A DNA stretch of 64,000 nt from Parabacteroides sp. (GTDB taxonomy: Bacteria; Bacteroidota; Bacteroidia; Bacteroidales; Tannerellaceae). The translations under genes and the position numbers were made by a program. Of this stretch, positions 54,250-63,164 are shown one piece after another. The DNA lies in the NCBI GenBank assembly GCA_019417325.1, contig DXVO01000001.1, positions 248,001-312,000 on the forward strand. The letters are read 5' to 3'. Each line of letters begins with the position of its first letter. Position 1 is the stretch's first letter. Under the pieces are notes generated by a model, which was given only the letters and a program-made list of their open reading frames with translations, was not told the origin of the DNA and did not search any database.

Positions 54250-56689
54250 TTTGCATATCTATCATCAGCATACCGTCCACAACCGGTAGAGATACGGCTT
54301 TTTGATCGATATGTATACTTAAGTTTCCAGAATTAGCAGGCAATTTAATACGGAAAGTACCGGGAACAAGAGCTTTCAGGGTTGCTTCCGTCAATTGATT
54401 ATCTTGCCACTTGGCAGATACTTCACCTCCACCACGTACTTTCAAACCTTTAAAACTACCTTCTTTCCATGCAGATGGCAAAGCAGGCAACAATTCAATT
54501 GCACCTGTTTGGCTTTGAACCAACATCTCTGCAATACCAGCCGTACCACCCAAATTACCATCAATCTGGAAAGGCGGATGCGCACAAAAAAGATTCGGAT
54601 ACGTACCACCACCATTTGTCATGTTCGTTGTCTTATCTACACATGGGCGCAATAAGTCTCCAAGTAGTTTATAGCCATGGTCACCATTATGTAAACGCGC
54701 CCAGAAATTAATCTTCCATGCCATTGACCATCCGGTGCTTTGGTCTCCACGTGCTTCCAACGATTTACGTGCCGCCTCAGCAAGTTGGGGTGTTTGTTCC
54801 ATTGAAATCTCATTTCCCGGATACAAACCATACAAATGAGAAACATGTCGATGATGCGGCTCTACTTCTTCATACGGCTCCAACCATTCCATGATACGTC
54901 CATCTTTACCAATAGTCGTAGGCATCAAACCTGCCCTTTTAACAGCCAATTCTCCAGAAAAAGCTGAATCTATCCCCAGAATAGCTGCCGCATCTATTGT
55001 ATTAGTGAACAGTTCACGTAAAATCTGGTTGTCCATTGTCGAGCCGGCACAGATAGAAGCGACCTTACCGTTAGGCAATTTATAAGCATTTTCCGGAGAA
55101 GTGGTAGGAGCTGTCACCAAGTAACCGTTACGCGGGTCTTTTACCAGCATATCCACAAAAAAGAGGGAAGCCCCTTTCATCACCGGATATACATCTTTTA
55201 GGTATTCCTTGTCCAACGTATATAAATAATGCATGTATAAATGTTCACACAACCATGCGGCGGAAGTATTGGTCGCCCCCCAGGAAGGATGTTCACCGGG
55301 AGCAGTAAATTCCCATACATTACCCAGAATATGCGTTACCCATCCACGAGCATTATAAAAAGCCTTTGCAGTCTGTTCACCGCTTGCCACCTGTTGTTTA
55401 GTCCATTCTGCTAACGGAAGATGCAATTCGGACAAATTGGTTACTTCTGCCGGCCAATGATTCATTTGCAGATTAATATTCAAATGATAATCACCATTCC
55501 AGGGAGTATTAATTGTATTGCACCATAAGCCCTGCAAATTGGGTGGTAATAAACCGACACGCGTAGACGATATTAATAAATAACGTCCGAACTGGAAATA
55601 TAAGGCTGCCAAACCGGGATCATTCTTATCCTTGTTAAATGCTTCCAGCCGCTTATCCATTGGAAGAGTCTCTCTTTCCGTATGCCCCAGATTCAGTTCC
55701 ACACGCCCGAACAAGGAACGATAAGCCGCAATATGTTCTTTTCTTAACGTAGCATAATCCTTCTTTTCAGCTTTTGCCAACAAAGACTGAACCTTTACTT
55801 CCGGCTCCTTTTCAAAATAATCGGTAGCCATGCTCACTAACAGGACTGCTTCCGTCGCATTTTTTACAGAAACGGTACTATCACTTGTAACAATCCTCCC
55901 GCCTTTCGGAAGAAGTATCCGTATACGGGAAGCATATTGCATGCCTTTCATCTCGGTTGTATCCACCCCATCGAATAAACGTCCTTGCATCAACAAATCG
56001 TTTCCTTCAGTGAATACTTTATAATGTTCGGAACGGTTCATTCCTACTGAAAAATTCAGAGAATTATCAACGTCTGCCATTAAATGGATAATGCCCAGGT
56101 CATCGGAAAAAGAAGTAAAAGCTTCACGATTGAAAGTAGTCTTTCCCTTACGGAAAGAAACGGATGCGATAGCTTCATCCAGATTTAATGTACGATTGTA
56201 AGCTGAAACAGGCTCTTTGCCGGAAGGATATTCATAATTAAGCAGCAAGTTTCCAAACAATTGGTAACTCCCATACGGAACCTTAGCCCCCTGCCCTTCA
56301 CCGCTACCGGGGCCTTTACATACAAAAGTCTGATACATCAGTTCCTGTGCTTCATCATTACGTCCTTCAAATAAGAACTTACGGATAGCAGGAAGTGCAT
56401 ATAAAGCCTGGGGATTATCCGTAACCTGCTTGCTACCGGACCACATGGATATTTCATTCAAAACAAATTTCTCACTGTCGATGCCACCATCCGGCATCAT
56501 TCCCAAACGCCCATTCCCCAAAGGAAAGGTTTCTTCCCAAATCCGGGCCGGAGCATCAAAATAATAAGACAATACATTTCCGGATTTCATCTCCGGCACA
56601 TTACATCCCCATAAGAATAAAAGGGACAAAGTCATACAGAGTGGGAACCATTTCCGTCCCACACCCGATAATTTAGTTTTCATAGGCAT
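54221..56689 (-). CDS. Glycoside hydrolase family 95 (alpha-L-fucosidase/galactosidase) lipoprotein
   Basis: An 822-residue protein: lipobox (FLWGC), the N-terminal beta-sandwich opening YYFDAPARIWEETFPLGNGRLGMM, then an (alpha/alpha)6 barrel with NLQGLWCNTINTPWNGDYHLNIN, TNLSELHLPLAEW and the GNLGGTAGIAEMLVQSQ end, all signatures of GH95. These enzymes remove alpha-1,2-L-fucose (some L-galactose) from host glycans and plant xyloglucan. It lies 16 nt behind the MsbA-like exporter gene, so both are probably cotranscribed. Confidence 0.93.
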   Translation of the reverse strand: MPMKTKLSGVGRKWFPLCMTLSLLFLWGCNVPEMKSGNVLSYYFDAPARIWEETFPLGNGRLGMMPDGGIDSEKFVLNEISMWSGSKQVTDNPQALYALPAIRKFLFEGRNDEAQELMYQTFVCKGPGSGEGQGAKVPYGSYQLFGNLLLNYEYPSGKEPVSAYNRTLNLDEAIASVSFRKGKTTFNREAFTSFSDDLGIIHLMADVDNSLNFSVGMNRSEHYKVFTEGNDLLMQGRLFDGVDTTEMKGMQYASRIRILLPKGGRIVTSDSTVSVKNATEAVLLVSMATDYFEKEPEVKVQSLLAKAEKKDYATLRKEHIAAYRSLFGRVELNLGHTERETLPMDKRLEAFNKDKNDPGLAALYFQFGRYLLISSTRVGLLPPNLQGLWCNTINTPWNGDYHLNINLQMNHWPAEVTNLSELHLPLAEWTKQQVASGEQTAKAFYNARGWVTHILGNVWEFTAPGEHPSWGATNTSAAWLCEHLYMHYLYTLDKEYLKDVYPVMKGASLFFVDMLVKDPRNGYLVTAPTTSPENAYKLPNGKVASICAGSTMDNQILRELFTNTIDAAAILGIDSAFSGELAVKRAGLMPTTIGKDGRIMEWLEPYEEVEPHHRHVSHLYGLYPGNEISMEQTPQLAEAARKSLEARGDQSTGWSMAWKINFWARLHNGDHGYKLLGDLLRPCVDKTTNMTNGGGTYPNLFCAHPPFQIDGNLGGTAGIAEMLVQSQTGAIELLPALPSAWKEGSFKGLKVRGGGEVSAKWQDNQLTEATLKALVPGTFRIKLPANSGNLSIHIDQKAVSLPVVDGMLMIDMQTGSELLLQF

Positions 56690-56705
56690 TATTTAGTTTA
56701 GATTT

Positions 56706-58553
56706 TCAGAAACTCTGCATATCACACAGACGCTTATAATAGCCGTCTCGCTCCAACAGTTCATCATGACGTCCTCGTTCTACAATCTCGCCTTCATGCA
56801 TCACACATATTTCATCTGCATTACGAATCGTTGAAAGACGGTGGGCAATCACAATCGTTGTGCGGTTACGCATCAAATTTTCCAAAGCTTCCTGTACCAG
56901 ACGTTCGGATTCCGTATCGAGAGCGGAAGTTGCTTCATCAAGTATCAGGATTGGCGGATTCTTTAAAATAGCACGGGCGATACTGATACGCTGGCGTTGA
57001 CCACCGGATAATTTTCCTCCACGGTCGCCGATATTGGTATCGTACCCTTCTTCACTTGCCATAATAAACTCATGTGCATTGGCAATGCGGGCAGCTTCCT
57101 GCACCTGTTCCAAAGTGGCACCTTCCACTCCAAAGGATATATTATTGAAGAATGTATCATTAAACAGGATAGCTTCCTGGTTCACATTTCCCATCAAACC
57201 GCGCAAATCGTAAAGAGTTGCCTCCCGTACATCTGTTCCATCAATGGTGATGCCGCCTTTATCCACATCATAAAAACGAGGTAACAAATCGACAAGAGTA
57301 CTCTTTCCTGAACCAGACTGCCCAACCAATGCGACGGTTTTACCTTTCGGAATAGTCAAGTTGATGCCTTTCAATATCCAGTCATGCTGGTATTTGAACC
57401 AAACATCATTATAGCGGATACATTCGTTCAGAGCTATCGGCTTCGGATTTGCCGGATTATTGATATTGCTTTCCGCCTGTAATATTTTATCCACACGCTC
57501 CATGGATGCCAATCCCTTCTGGATAGCATATACGGATTTACTCAGGTCCTTTGCCGGGTTGATAATACTGTAGAAAATTACCAGGTAATAAATAAACGTT
57601 GAAGCATCTATCGGGCTGTTGCTACTTAAAATCAACGTACCTCCATACCACAGGACTATAGCTATCGTTGCCGTTCCAAGAAACTCACTCATCGGATGCG
57701 CCATCTGTTGACGGCGGTAAATACGGTTGGTCAGTTGACGGAAAATATCGTTGCTTTTTTCAAAACGTTGCTGTATTTTCTTCTCCGCATTAAATGCTTT
57801 GATGATACGGAGCCCCCCAAGCGTTTCCTCTATCTGGCTCATCAGATAGCCCCACTGTTGCTGTCCTTCAAAAGATTTACGTTTCAATTTCTTTCCGACC
57901 TGTCCCATAACATAACCGGCAATCGGCAACAGGATAAATACAAACAAGGTCAATTGCCAACTAATAGCAATCATCCCAATCAGATAAATAAGAATCAGAA
58001 TCGGGTTTTTGAAAAGCATATCCAGCGAACTCATAATAGATGCCTCTATCTCGTTTACATCACCGGATACGCGCGCTATGATATCGCCTTTCCGCTCTTC
58101 TGAGAAGAAACCCAGCGGCAATTCCGTTATCTTGCGGTTTATCTGGTTACGGATATCGCGTACTACACCGGTGCGGATCGGTATCATCGTGTAAAATGCC
58201 ATATACATGGTTCCTACCTTCAGGAAAGTAGATACGATAAGGAAAATGCCTAATATAATCAGCGTAAAGGAGCCCCCACGTGTTTCTATCATATCGGAAA
58301 CAAACCAGAAAAAATTATTCTTCAATAATTCCGGGGTTGCTTTCCAGGCTTCAAACGACAAGGGATTGAATGTCCAATCCATATAAGAATAGGTCTCATC
58401 ACTGATTTTAAACAAGACATTCAAGATGGGAATTATCAAGGCAAAAGAGAAGAGGTTTAAGATGGCGGACAGGACATTAAATATCACATTCCATACCATA
58501 AATTTCTTATAAGGAGGCACAAAACGCCTTAATACGCGGAGAAAATCTTTCAT
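56706..58553 (-). CDS. MsbA-like ABC exporter (fused permease and ATPase)
   Basis: A 615-residue half transporter: six membrane segments (residues ~1-340) with the TM domain motif GDIIARVSGDVNEIEASIM, then an ATPase with Walker A GQSGSGKST, signature LSGGQRQRISIARAI, Walker B ILILDEATSALD and H-loop IAHRLSTI. MsbA homologues flip lipid A or other lipids. A multidrug exporter role cannot be ruled out. It is the first gene of an operon with the GH95 gene and diverges from the DUF4091 gene. Confidence 0.88.
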   Translation of the reverse strand: MKDFLRVLRRFVPPYKKFMVWNVIFNVLSAILNLFSFALIIPILNVLFKISDETYSYMDWTFNPLSFEAWKATPELLKNNFFWFVSDMIETRGGSFTLIILGIFLIVSTFLKVGTMYMAFYTMIPIRTGVVRDIRNQINRKITELPLGFFSEERKGDIIARVSGDVNEIEASIMSSLDMLFKNPILILIYLIGMIAISWQLTLFVFILLPIAGYVMGQVGKKLKRKSFEGQQQWGYLMSQIEETLGGLRIIKAFNAEKKIQQRFEKSNDIFRQLTNRIYRRQQMAHPMSEFLGTATIAIVLWYGGTLILSSNSPIDASTFIYYLVIFYSIINPAKDLSKSVYAIQKGLASMERVDKILQAESNINNPANPKPIALNECIRYNDVWFKYQHDWILKGINLTIPKGKTVALVGQSGSGKSTLVDLLPRFYDVDKGGITIDGTDVREATLYDLRGLMGNVNQEAILFNDTFFNNISFGVEGATLEQVQEAARIANAHEFIMASEEGYDTNIGDRGGKLSGGQRQRISIARAILKNPPILILDEATSALDTESERLVQEALENLMRNRTTIVIAHRLSTIRNADEICVMHEGEIVERGRHDELLERDGYYKRLCDMQSF

Positions 58554-58630
58554 GTTTAAATGTTGGATTGAATTTGGGCCGCAAGTTACTCAATATCCCT
58601 CGGATTACAGGCATAACAGGAAATTTTTAT

Positions 58631-58638
58631 TATCTTTA
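58631..58638 (+). promoter_or_regulatory. -7 box before the DUF4091 gene
   Basis: TATCTTTA, one base off TAnnTTTG, 29 nt before ATG 58667. It supports the ATG over a far upstream TTG at 58568. Confidence 0.4.
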
Positions 58639-58666
58639 TCCGCTCAATCAAAAAACATATTTATAC

Positions 58667-60442
58667 ATGAAAAACGCTATTATCCTATGCGCCCTGTTAG
58701 CATTCGCTCCCGTTTGCATGGCACAACAAGCTGAAAAATACCCGTTGGGTGACTATCAGGAACTGACAGACACAAAACCACATGATAGTGAAGCTGTCTG
58801 GGACAAACAAGCAAAACCTGTGCAACTTAGCTGGGGTTCCACCGACATCCGTTATAAGAAACTGAACGTACCGGAAGTGGCGAAAACCTCCCGCCTGCAA
58901 TCCAAAGCATGGAAAGGCGAACGGATAAATGCCCAAGCCGTATTATGGACAAAAGAAAATCTGGAAGGAGCAACCATCACAGTCAGCGACCTGAAAAACG
59001 GCAGTGCCGTTATCCCGTCTTCTGCTGTCACTACTAATTTCGTACGCTATGTGATGACCGACGAGTTGAACAAAGACCGCAAAGGCGGTTGCGGACATCG
59101 TGAAAACAAAGCGGAATGGGATTCTTCCGTTGTTGCCGACGTTTTGGATATTGTAAAGATTCACGACATCCAAGCCCGTACCACTCAACCGATATGGATG
59201 AATGTATGGGTTCCGTTCGATGCCCGCCCCGGAAAATATAAAGGTACACTGACTGTTTCAGGCAAGAATTTCCAGCCGATGAACCTGCAAGTGGAAATCG
59301 ATGTATTGAACCGTACACTGCCGGAACCGAAAGACTGGAAATTCCATTTGGACTTATGGCAGAACCCATATTCCGTAGCCCGCTATTACCAAGTTCCTTT
59401 ATGGAGCAAAGCGCATTTCGATGCTATGCGCCCCATCATGAAAATGCTTGCCAATGCCGGACAGCGTGCAATCACCGCCAGCATCATGCACAAACCATGG
59501 GCAGGACAAACCGAAGACCATTTCGACAGCATGGTGTTCCGCATGAAGAAAATCGACGGCACATGGGAATATGATTATACGGTATTCGACAAATGGGTTG
59601 AATTTATGATGAATGAAATAGGCATCAAAGATTTAATCAGTTGCTATACGATGATTCCGTGGGCATTGACTTTCGACTATTACGACCAGGCTACCAACCG
59701 TGTACAATTTATCAATGCCAAGCCGGGTGATGCCGAATATGCTGAATACTGGGGTACTTTCCTGAAAGATTTCTCCCGTCACCTGCGTGAAAAAGGCTGG
59801 TTTGAAAAGACAGCCATTTCAATGGACGAACGTCCTATGGAAGCCATGCGCGAAGCCATCAAAGTGATTAAACAGGCTGATCCTGAATTTAAAATTACTT
59901 TGGCAGGAAACTACCATCCTGAAATCCAATCCGACTTGTATTACCTGAGTATCCCATACGGTCACCAGTTCCCGGCTGACGTAAAGGCTGCCCGCGAGAA
60001 GGCTGGACAAATCAGTACTGTTTACACATGCTGCGCAGAAGCCTTCCCTAACACATTCACATTTTCCGACCCGGCCGAAGCCCCTTGGACTGTATTGCAC
60101 GCCGTTGCCGGAGGTTACGACGGTTACCTGCGTTGGGCCGTAAACAGCTGGACTGCCGACCCGCTCCGCGACTCCCGTTTCCGCACATGGGCAGCCGGCG
60201 ATACCTACAGCATCTATCCGGGCCCGAGAAGCAGTATCCGTTTCGAACGTCTGGTTGAAGGCATCCAAGACTGCGAGAAAGTACGCATCCTCCGCGAAGA
60301 ATTGACAGCAAAAGGTGCTAAAAGCAAACTGGAAAAGCTGAACAAAGCAGTTGCCAAATTCACTCCGGAAGGCTTGGCCGAAACACAACAGACGGCGGCA
60401 GAGATGGTAAATGAATTGAATAAGTTGCTGAATACGCTGTAA
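58667..60442 (+). CDS. DUF4091 glycoside hydrolase-like protein (GH123-like)
   Basis: About 591 residues: signal peptide MKNAIILCALLAFAPVCMAQ, an N-terminal beta domain, and a TIM-barrel region with AISMDERPMEAM (Asp-Glu pair at the expected catalytic place, as in GH123) and the C-terminal DGYLRWAVNSWTADPLRDSRFRTWAAGDTYSIYPG, diagnostic for DUF4091. GH123 members remove beta-N-acetylgalactosamine with substrate assistance. The activity of this branch is less certain. It is unlinked to a SusC/D pair here. Confidence 0.88.
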   Translation: MKNAIILCALLAFAPVCMAQQAEKYPLGDYQELTDTKPHDSEAVWDKQAKPVQLSWGSTDIRYKKLNVPEVAKTSRLQSKAWKGERINAQAVLWTKENLEGATITVSDLKNGSAVIPSSAVTTNFVRYVMTDELNKDRKGGCGHRENKAEWDSSVVADVLDIVKIHDIQARTTQPIWMNVWVPFDARPGKYKGTLTVSGKNFQPMNLQVEIDVLNRTLPEPKDWKFHLDLWQNPYSVARYYQVPLWSKAHFDAMRPIMKMLANAGQRAITASIMHKPWAGQTEDHFDSMVFRMKKIDGTWEYDYTVFDKWVEFMMNEIGIKDLISCYTMIPWALTFDYYDQATNRVQFINAKPGDAEYAEYWGTFLKDFSRHLREKGWFEKTAISMDERPMEAMREAIKVIKQADPEFKITLAGNYHPEIQSDLYYLSIPYGHQFPADVKAAREKAGQISTVYTCCAEAFPNTFTFSDPAEAPWTVLHAVAGGYDGYLRWAVNSWTADPLRDSRFRTWAAGDTYSIYPGPRSSIRFERLVEGIQDCEKVRILREELTAKGAKSKLEKLNKAVAKFTPEGLAETQQTAAEMVNELNKLLNTL

Positions 60443-60480
60443 GAGGCGGATTATCGGATACAAGACGCGGAGATTAATTC

Positions 60481-60578
60481 TTGACGCGGATTTCGCGGAT
60501 CAAAACAATTTGTATATATATAATTTATACACTCATGTTTTGATCCGCGTTTTTCACGTCTATCCGCGTCAATTTTTT
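60481..60578. terminator. Compound CGCGGAT hairpin with T run
   Basis: An inner stem of 14 bp (60494-60507 with 60536-60549, CGCGGATCAAAACA) and an outer stem of 11 bp (60481-60491 with 60562-60572, TTGACGCGGAT), followed by TTTTTT. It can terminate the DUF4091 transcript and belongs to the same repeat type as 49930-49974. Confidence 0.65.
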
Positions 60579-60692
60579 CCAATAAAGACTCTTGTATGAC
60601 TATACTGAATAATCCATTTGTTATCAGGGAAAGAAACAAGTTTCTGGTTTACGACAGGTTCTTTACGGAGTGGCTAGGAGGAGATTCTGAGT

Positions 60693-60724
60693 TTTGACGA
60701 AATAAAAAATAATATCTATTTTTG
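60693..60724 (+). promoter_or_regulatory. Strong orphan promoter in the 487-bp gap before der
   Basis: TTTG (60693-60696), 20-nt spacer and TATTTTTG (60717-60724): an exact match to both boxes. No gene of normal size follows on the plus strand; the next gene is the convergent der. Confidence 0.6.
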
Positions 60725-60730
60725 TTTCAA

Positions 60731-60929
60731 TGAAAAACAATACATAGGAAAACGACAGCCGAATACATATTTCTTATTCATCGGGAGGACTCCGAAACAA
60801 AAAAACAGTGATGCAACCTATCTCCGACTGTTTGCGAAGATGTATTGCATCACTACATCCTACCTTTGCATGCCTCAATACAAATCTAAAAGCATTGAAA
60901 ACAAAGGCATATCTTAAGATTTACAATTC
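60731..60929 (+). ncRNA. Candidate small RNA between DUF4091 and der
   Basis: Downstream of the orphan promoter lies a 10-bp perfect stem AGTGATGCAA/TTGCATCACT (60807-60816 with 60845-60854) around a partly paired interior. A second box, TACCTTTG (60861-60868), follows. The longest frame just runs antisense into der and is not convincing. No T-run terminator is seen, so the 3' end is unknown. Confidence 0.35.
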
Positions 60930-62243
60930 CTATTTTTCCCTGATAAATATATTAACCGGAGTTCCCGTAAATTCCCAGTTCTCACGAATCTTGTTTTCAA
61001 GGAAACGTTTATACGGTTCCTTTATCCATTGAGGCAAGTTACAGAAGAAAACAAATGAAGGGACAGCTCCTGCCGGCAACTGGGTGATATATTTAATCTT
61101 GATGTATTTGCCTTTCCATGCTGGCGGCGGATAATTTTCGATAATCGGCAGCATGATTTCATTCAGCTTGGCAGTCGGGACACGACGCTGGCGGTTCTTG
61201 TAAACCGCTTCGGCTGTCTCCAATACTTTCAGGATACGTTGCTTGGTCAATGCCGAAATAAACAAAATCGGGAAATCCGTAAACGGAGCCAACCGTTCGC
61301 GAATGGCATTCGTAAACGTATCAATCACCTTCTGGCTCTTATCTTCTACCAAATCCCATTTGTTCACACAGACTACCAATCCTTTCTTATTTTTCTGCAC
61401 CAGCGAGAAGATATTCAAATCCTGACTTTCGATACCGCGGGTCGCATCCAGCATCAGCACACAAACATCCGAATTTTCAATTGCCCGGATGGAGCGGATA
61501 ACCGAATAATATTCCAGGTCTTCATTCACTTTTCCTTTTTTACGGATACCAGCCGTATCTACCAGATAGAAATTAAGACCGAATTTATTATATTTTGTAT
61601 AAATAGAATCACGTGTCGTACCGGCAATATCTGTTACAATATGGCGGTCTTCTCCGATAAAAGCATTAATCAAAGATGATTTACCAGCATTCGGACGACC
61701 AATAATAGCAATGCGGGGAATCTCTTCCTCTACTATTTCCTGTTTATCTTCCGGCAACAACTCTACAATCTTGTCCAACAAATCACCGGAACAAGAACCA
61801 TTGATAGCCGAAACGCAGAACGGGTCCCCTAAACCAAATCCATAGAATTCGGCAGAAGCCGGGTGAAGGTCGAAGTTGTCCGCTTTATTAGCAACTATAA
61901 CCACAGGCTTTTCTGTACGGCGAAGGATTTTAGCAACTTCATTATCCAAATCAGTAATACCACTCATCACATCGACAACAAATAAAATTACGTCGGCTTC
62001 TTCCAATGCAACCTGTACCTGCTTATTGATTTCTCCTTCGAAAATATCTTCCGAGTTTACTACCCATCCGCCTGTATCTATCAGCGAAAATTCTTTACCC
62101 GTCCACTCTACTTTGCCATACTGGCGGTCGCGAGTTGTACCTGCCTCCTCATTCACAATCGCCTGACGGGATTGAGTAAGACGATTAAAAAGAGTGGACT
62201 TACCTACGTTGGGCCTACCAACTATTGCAACAATATTTCCCAT
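60930..62243 (-). CDS. der: Ribosome-assembly GTPase Der (EngA)
   Basis: A 437-residue protein with two G domains in tandem (GRPNVGKSTLFNRL at ~9 and GRPNAGKSSLINAF at ~185; NKAD and NKWD for guanine binding) and a C-terminal KH-like domain. Der is an essential factor for 50S subunit maturation. It is 30 nt downstream of era, in the order fabH-era-der, found in many Bacteroidales. Confidence 0.97.
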   Translation of the reverse strand: MGNIVAIVGRPNVGKSTLFNRLTQSRQAIVNEEAGTTRDRQYGKVEWTGKEFSLIDTGGWVVNSEDIFEGEINKQVQVALEEADVILFVVDVMSGITDLDNEVAKILRRTEKPVVIVANKADNFDLHPASAEFYGFGLGDPFCVSAINGSCSGDLLDKIVELLPEDKQEIVEEEIPRIAIIGRPNAGKSSLINAFIGEDRHIVTDIAGTTRDSIYTKYNKFGLNFYLVDTAGIRKKGKVNEDLEYYSVIRSIRAIENSDVCVLMLDATRGIESQDLNIFSLVQKNKKGLVVCVNKWDLVEDKSQKVIDTFTNAIRERLAPFTDFPILFISALTKQRILKVLETAEAVYKNRQRRVPTAKLNEIMLPIIENYPPPAWKGKYIKIKYITQLPAGAVPSFVFFCNLPQWIKEPYKRFLENKIRENWEFTGTPVNIFIREK

Positions 62244-62273
62244 AAACTACAATTCATTTTAAGAGCCTGGGCT

Positions 62274-63164
62274 CTAATCCAACTGATATCCGAAATTCTT
62301 CAGTATGTTATCCCTGTTGCGCCAGTCTTTTTCAACCTTGACAAACATTTCCAGGAATACCTTTTTATCGAAGAAACGTTCTATATCTTTACGGGACATA
62401 GCTCCTACCTTTTTAAGAGCCTGCCCGCGGTGCCCGATAATAATTCCCTTCTGGGAATCGCGTTCCACAATGATGAGCGCTTTGATATGTATCATATCCG
62501 CATCTTCCTTGAACAGCTCCACAACGACTTCCACTGCATAGGGAATTTCCTTCTGATAATACAAAAGTATTTTCTCACGGATAATCTCTGTCACGAAGAA
62601 GCGGGCGGGTTTGTCTGTCAACGCATCTTTTTCAAAATAGGGAGGCGATTCGGGCATCAAATCTTCCACCCTACGCTTTACATAATCTATATTGAAGTTC
62701 GATAAAGCTGAAATCGGAATGATTTCGGCTTTCGGAAGAAGTTCCTTCCAGTTGGCAACCAGTTTTTCCAGTTCCGGCTGGGTAGTCGTATCAATCTTGT
62801 TTATCAGCAACAAGACAGGACACTCCATTTTCTGCACACGCAGAAGAAATTCTTCATTCTTATCGATTGTCTCAACGACATCGGTTACGTATAAGAGCAC
62901 ATCGGCATCACCTAATGCCGACTGTGAAAAGTTAAGCATGGATTCCTGCAACTTGTAATTCGGTTGCAGTACCCCCGGCGTGTCTGAATACACAATCTGC
63001 ATATCATCGGTATTCACAATCCCCATAATGCGATGGCGGGTGGTCTGCGCTTTCGAGGTGATGATAGAGATACGTTCCCCTACCAAACGGTTCATCAGCG
63101 TAGATTTTCCAACGTTCGGATTACCGACAATATTAACAAATCCGGATTTATGCTTGTTCTCCAT
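62274..63164 (-). CDS. era: Ribosome-assembly GTPase Era
   Basis: A 296-residue protein beginning MENKHKSGFVNIVGNPNVGKST (written start at ATG 63164), with switch motif TTRHRIMGI, DTPG, NKIDTT, and the C-terminal KH domain (VERDSQKGIIIGHRGQALKKVG). Era binds 16S rRNA during 30S maturation. Further upstream starts would only add residues overlapping fabH. The start overlaps the fabH stop by 17 nt. Confidence 0.97.
   Translation of the reverse strand: MENKHKSGFVNIVGNPNVGKSTLMNRLVGERISIITSKAQTTRHRIMGIVNTDDMQIVYSDTPGVLQPNYKLQESMLNFSQSALGDADVLLYVTDVVETIDKNEEFLLRVQKMECPVLLLINKIDTTTQPELEKLVANWKELLPKAEIIPISALSNFNIDYVKRRVEDLMPESPPYFEKDALTDKPARFFVTEIIREKILLYYQKEIPYAVEVVVELFKEDADMIHIKALIIVERDSQKGIIIGHRGQALKKVGAMSRKDIERFFDKKVFLEMFVKVEKDWRNRDNILKNFGYQLD

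Noticed and set aside
59819..60463. Minus-strand open frame of 214 codons
   Set aside because: It is antisense to the DUF4091 gene, with Cys/Arg-rich unordered sequence; the plus-strand gene carries family motifs.
60808..61032. Plus-strand frame of 74 codons after the orphan promoter
   Set aside because: Half of it is antisense to the conserved end of der, and it has no family features.
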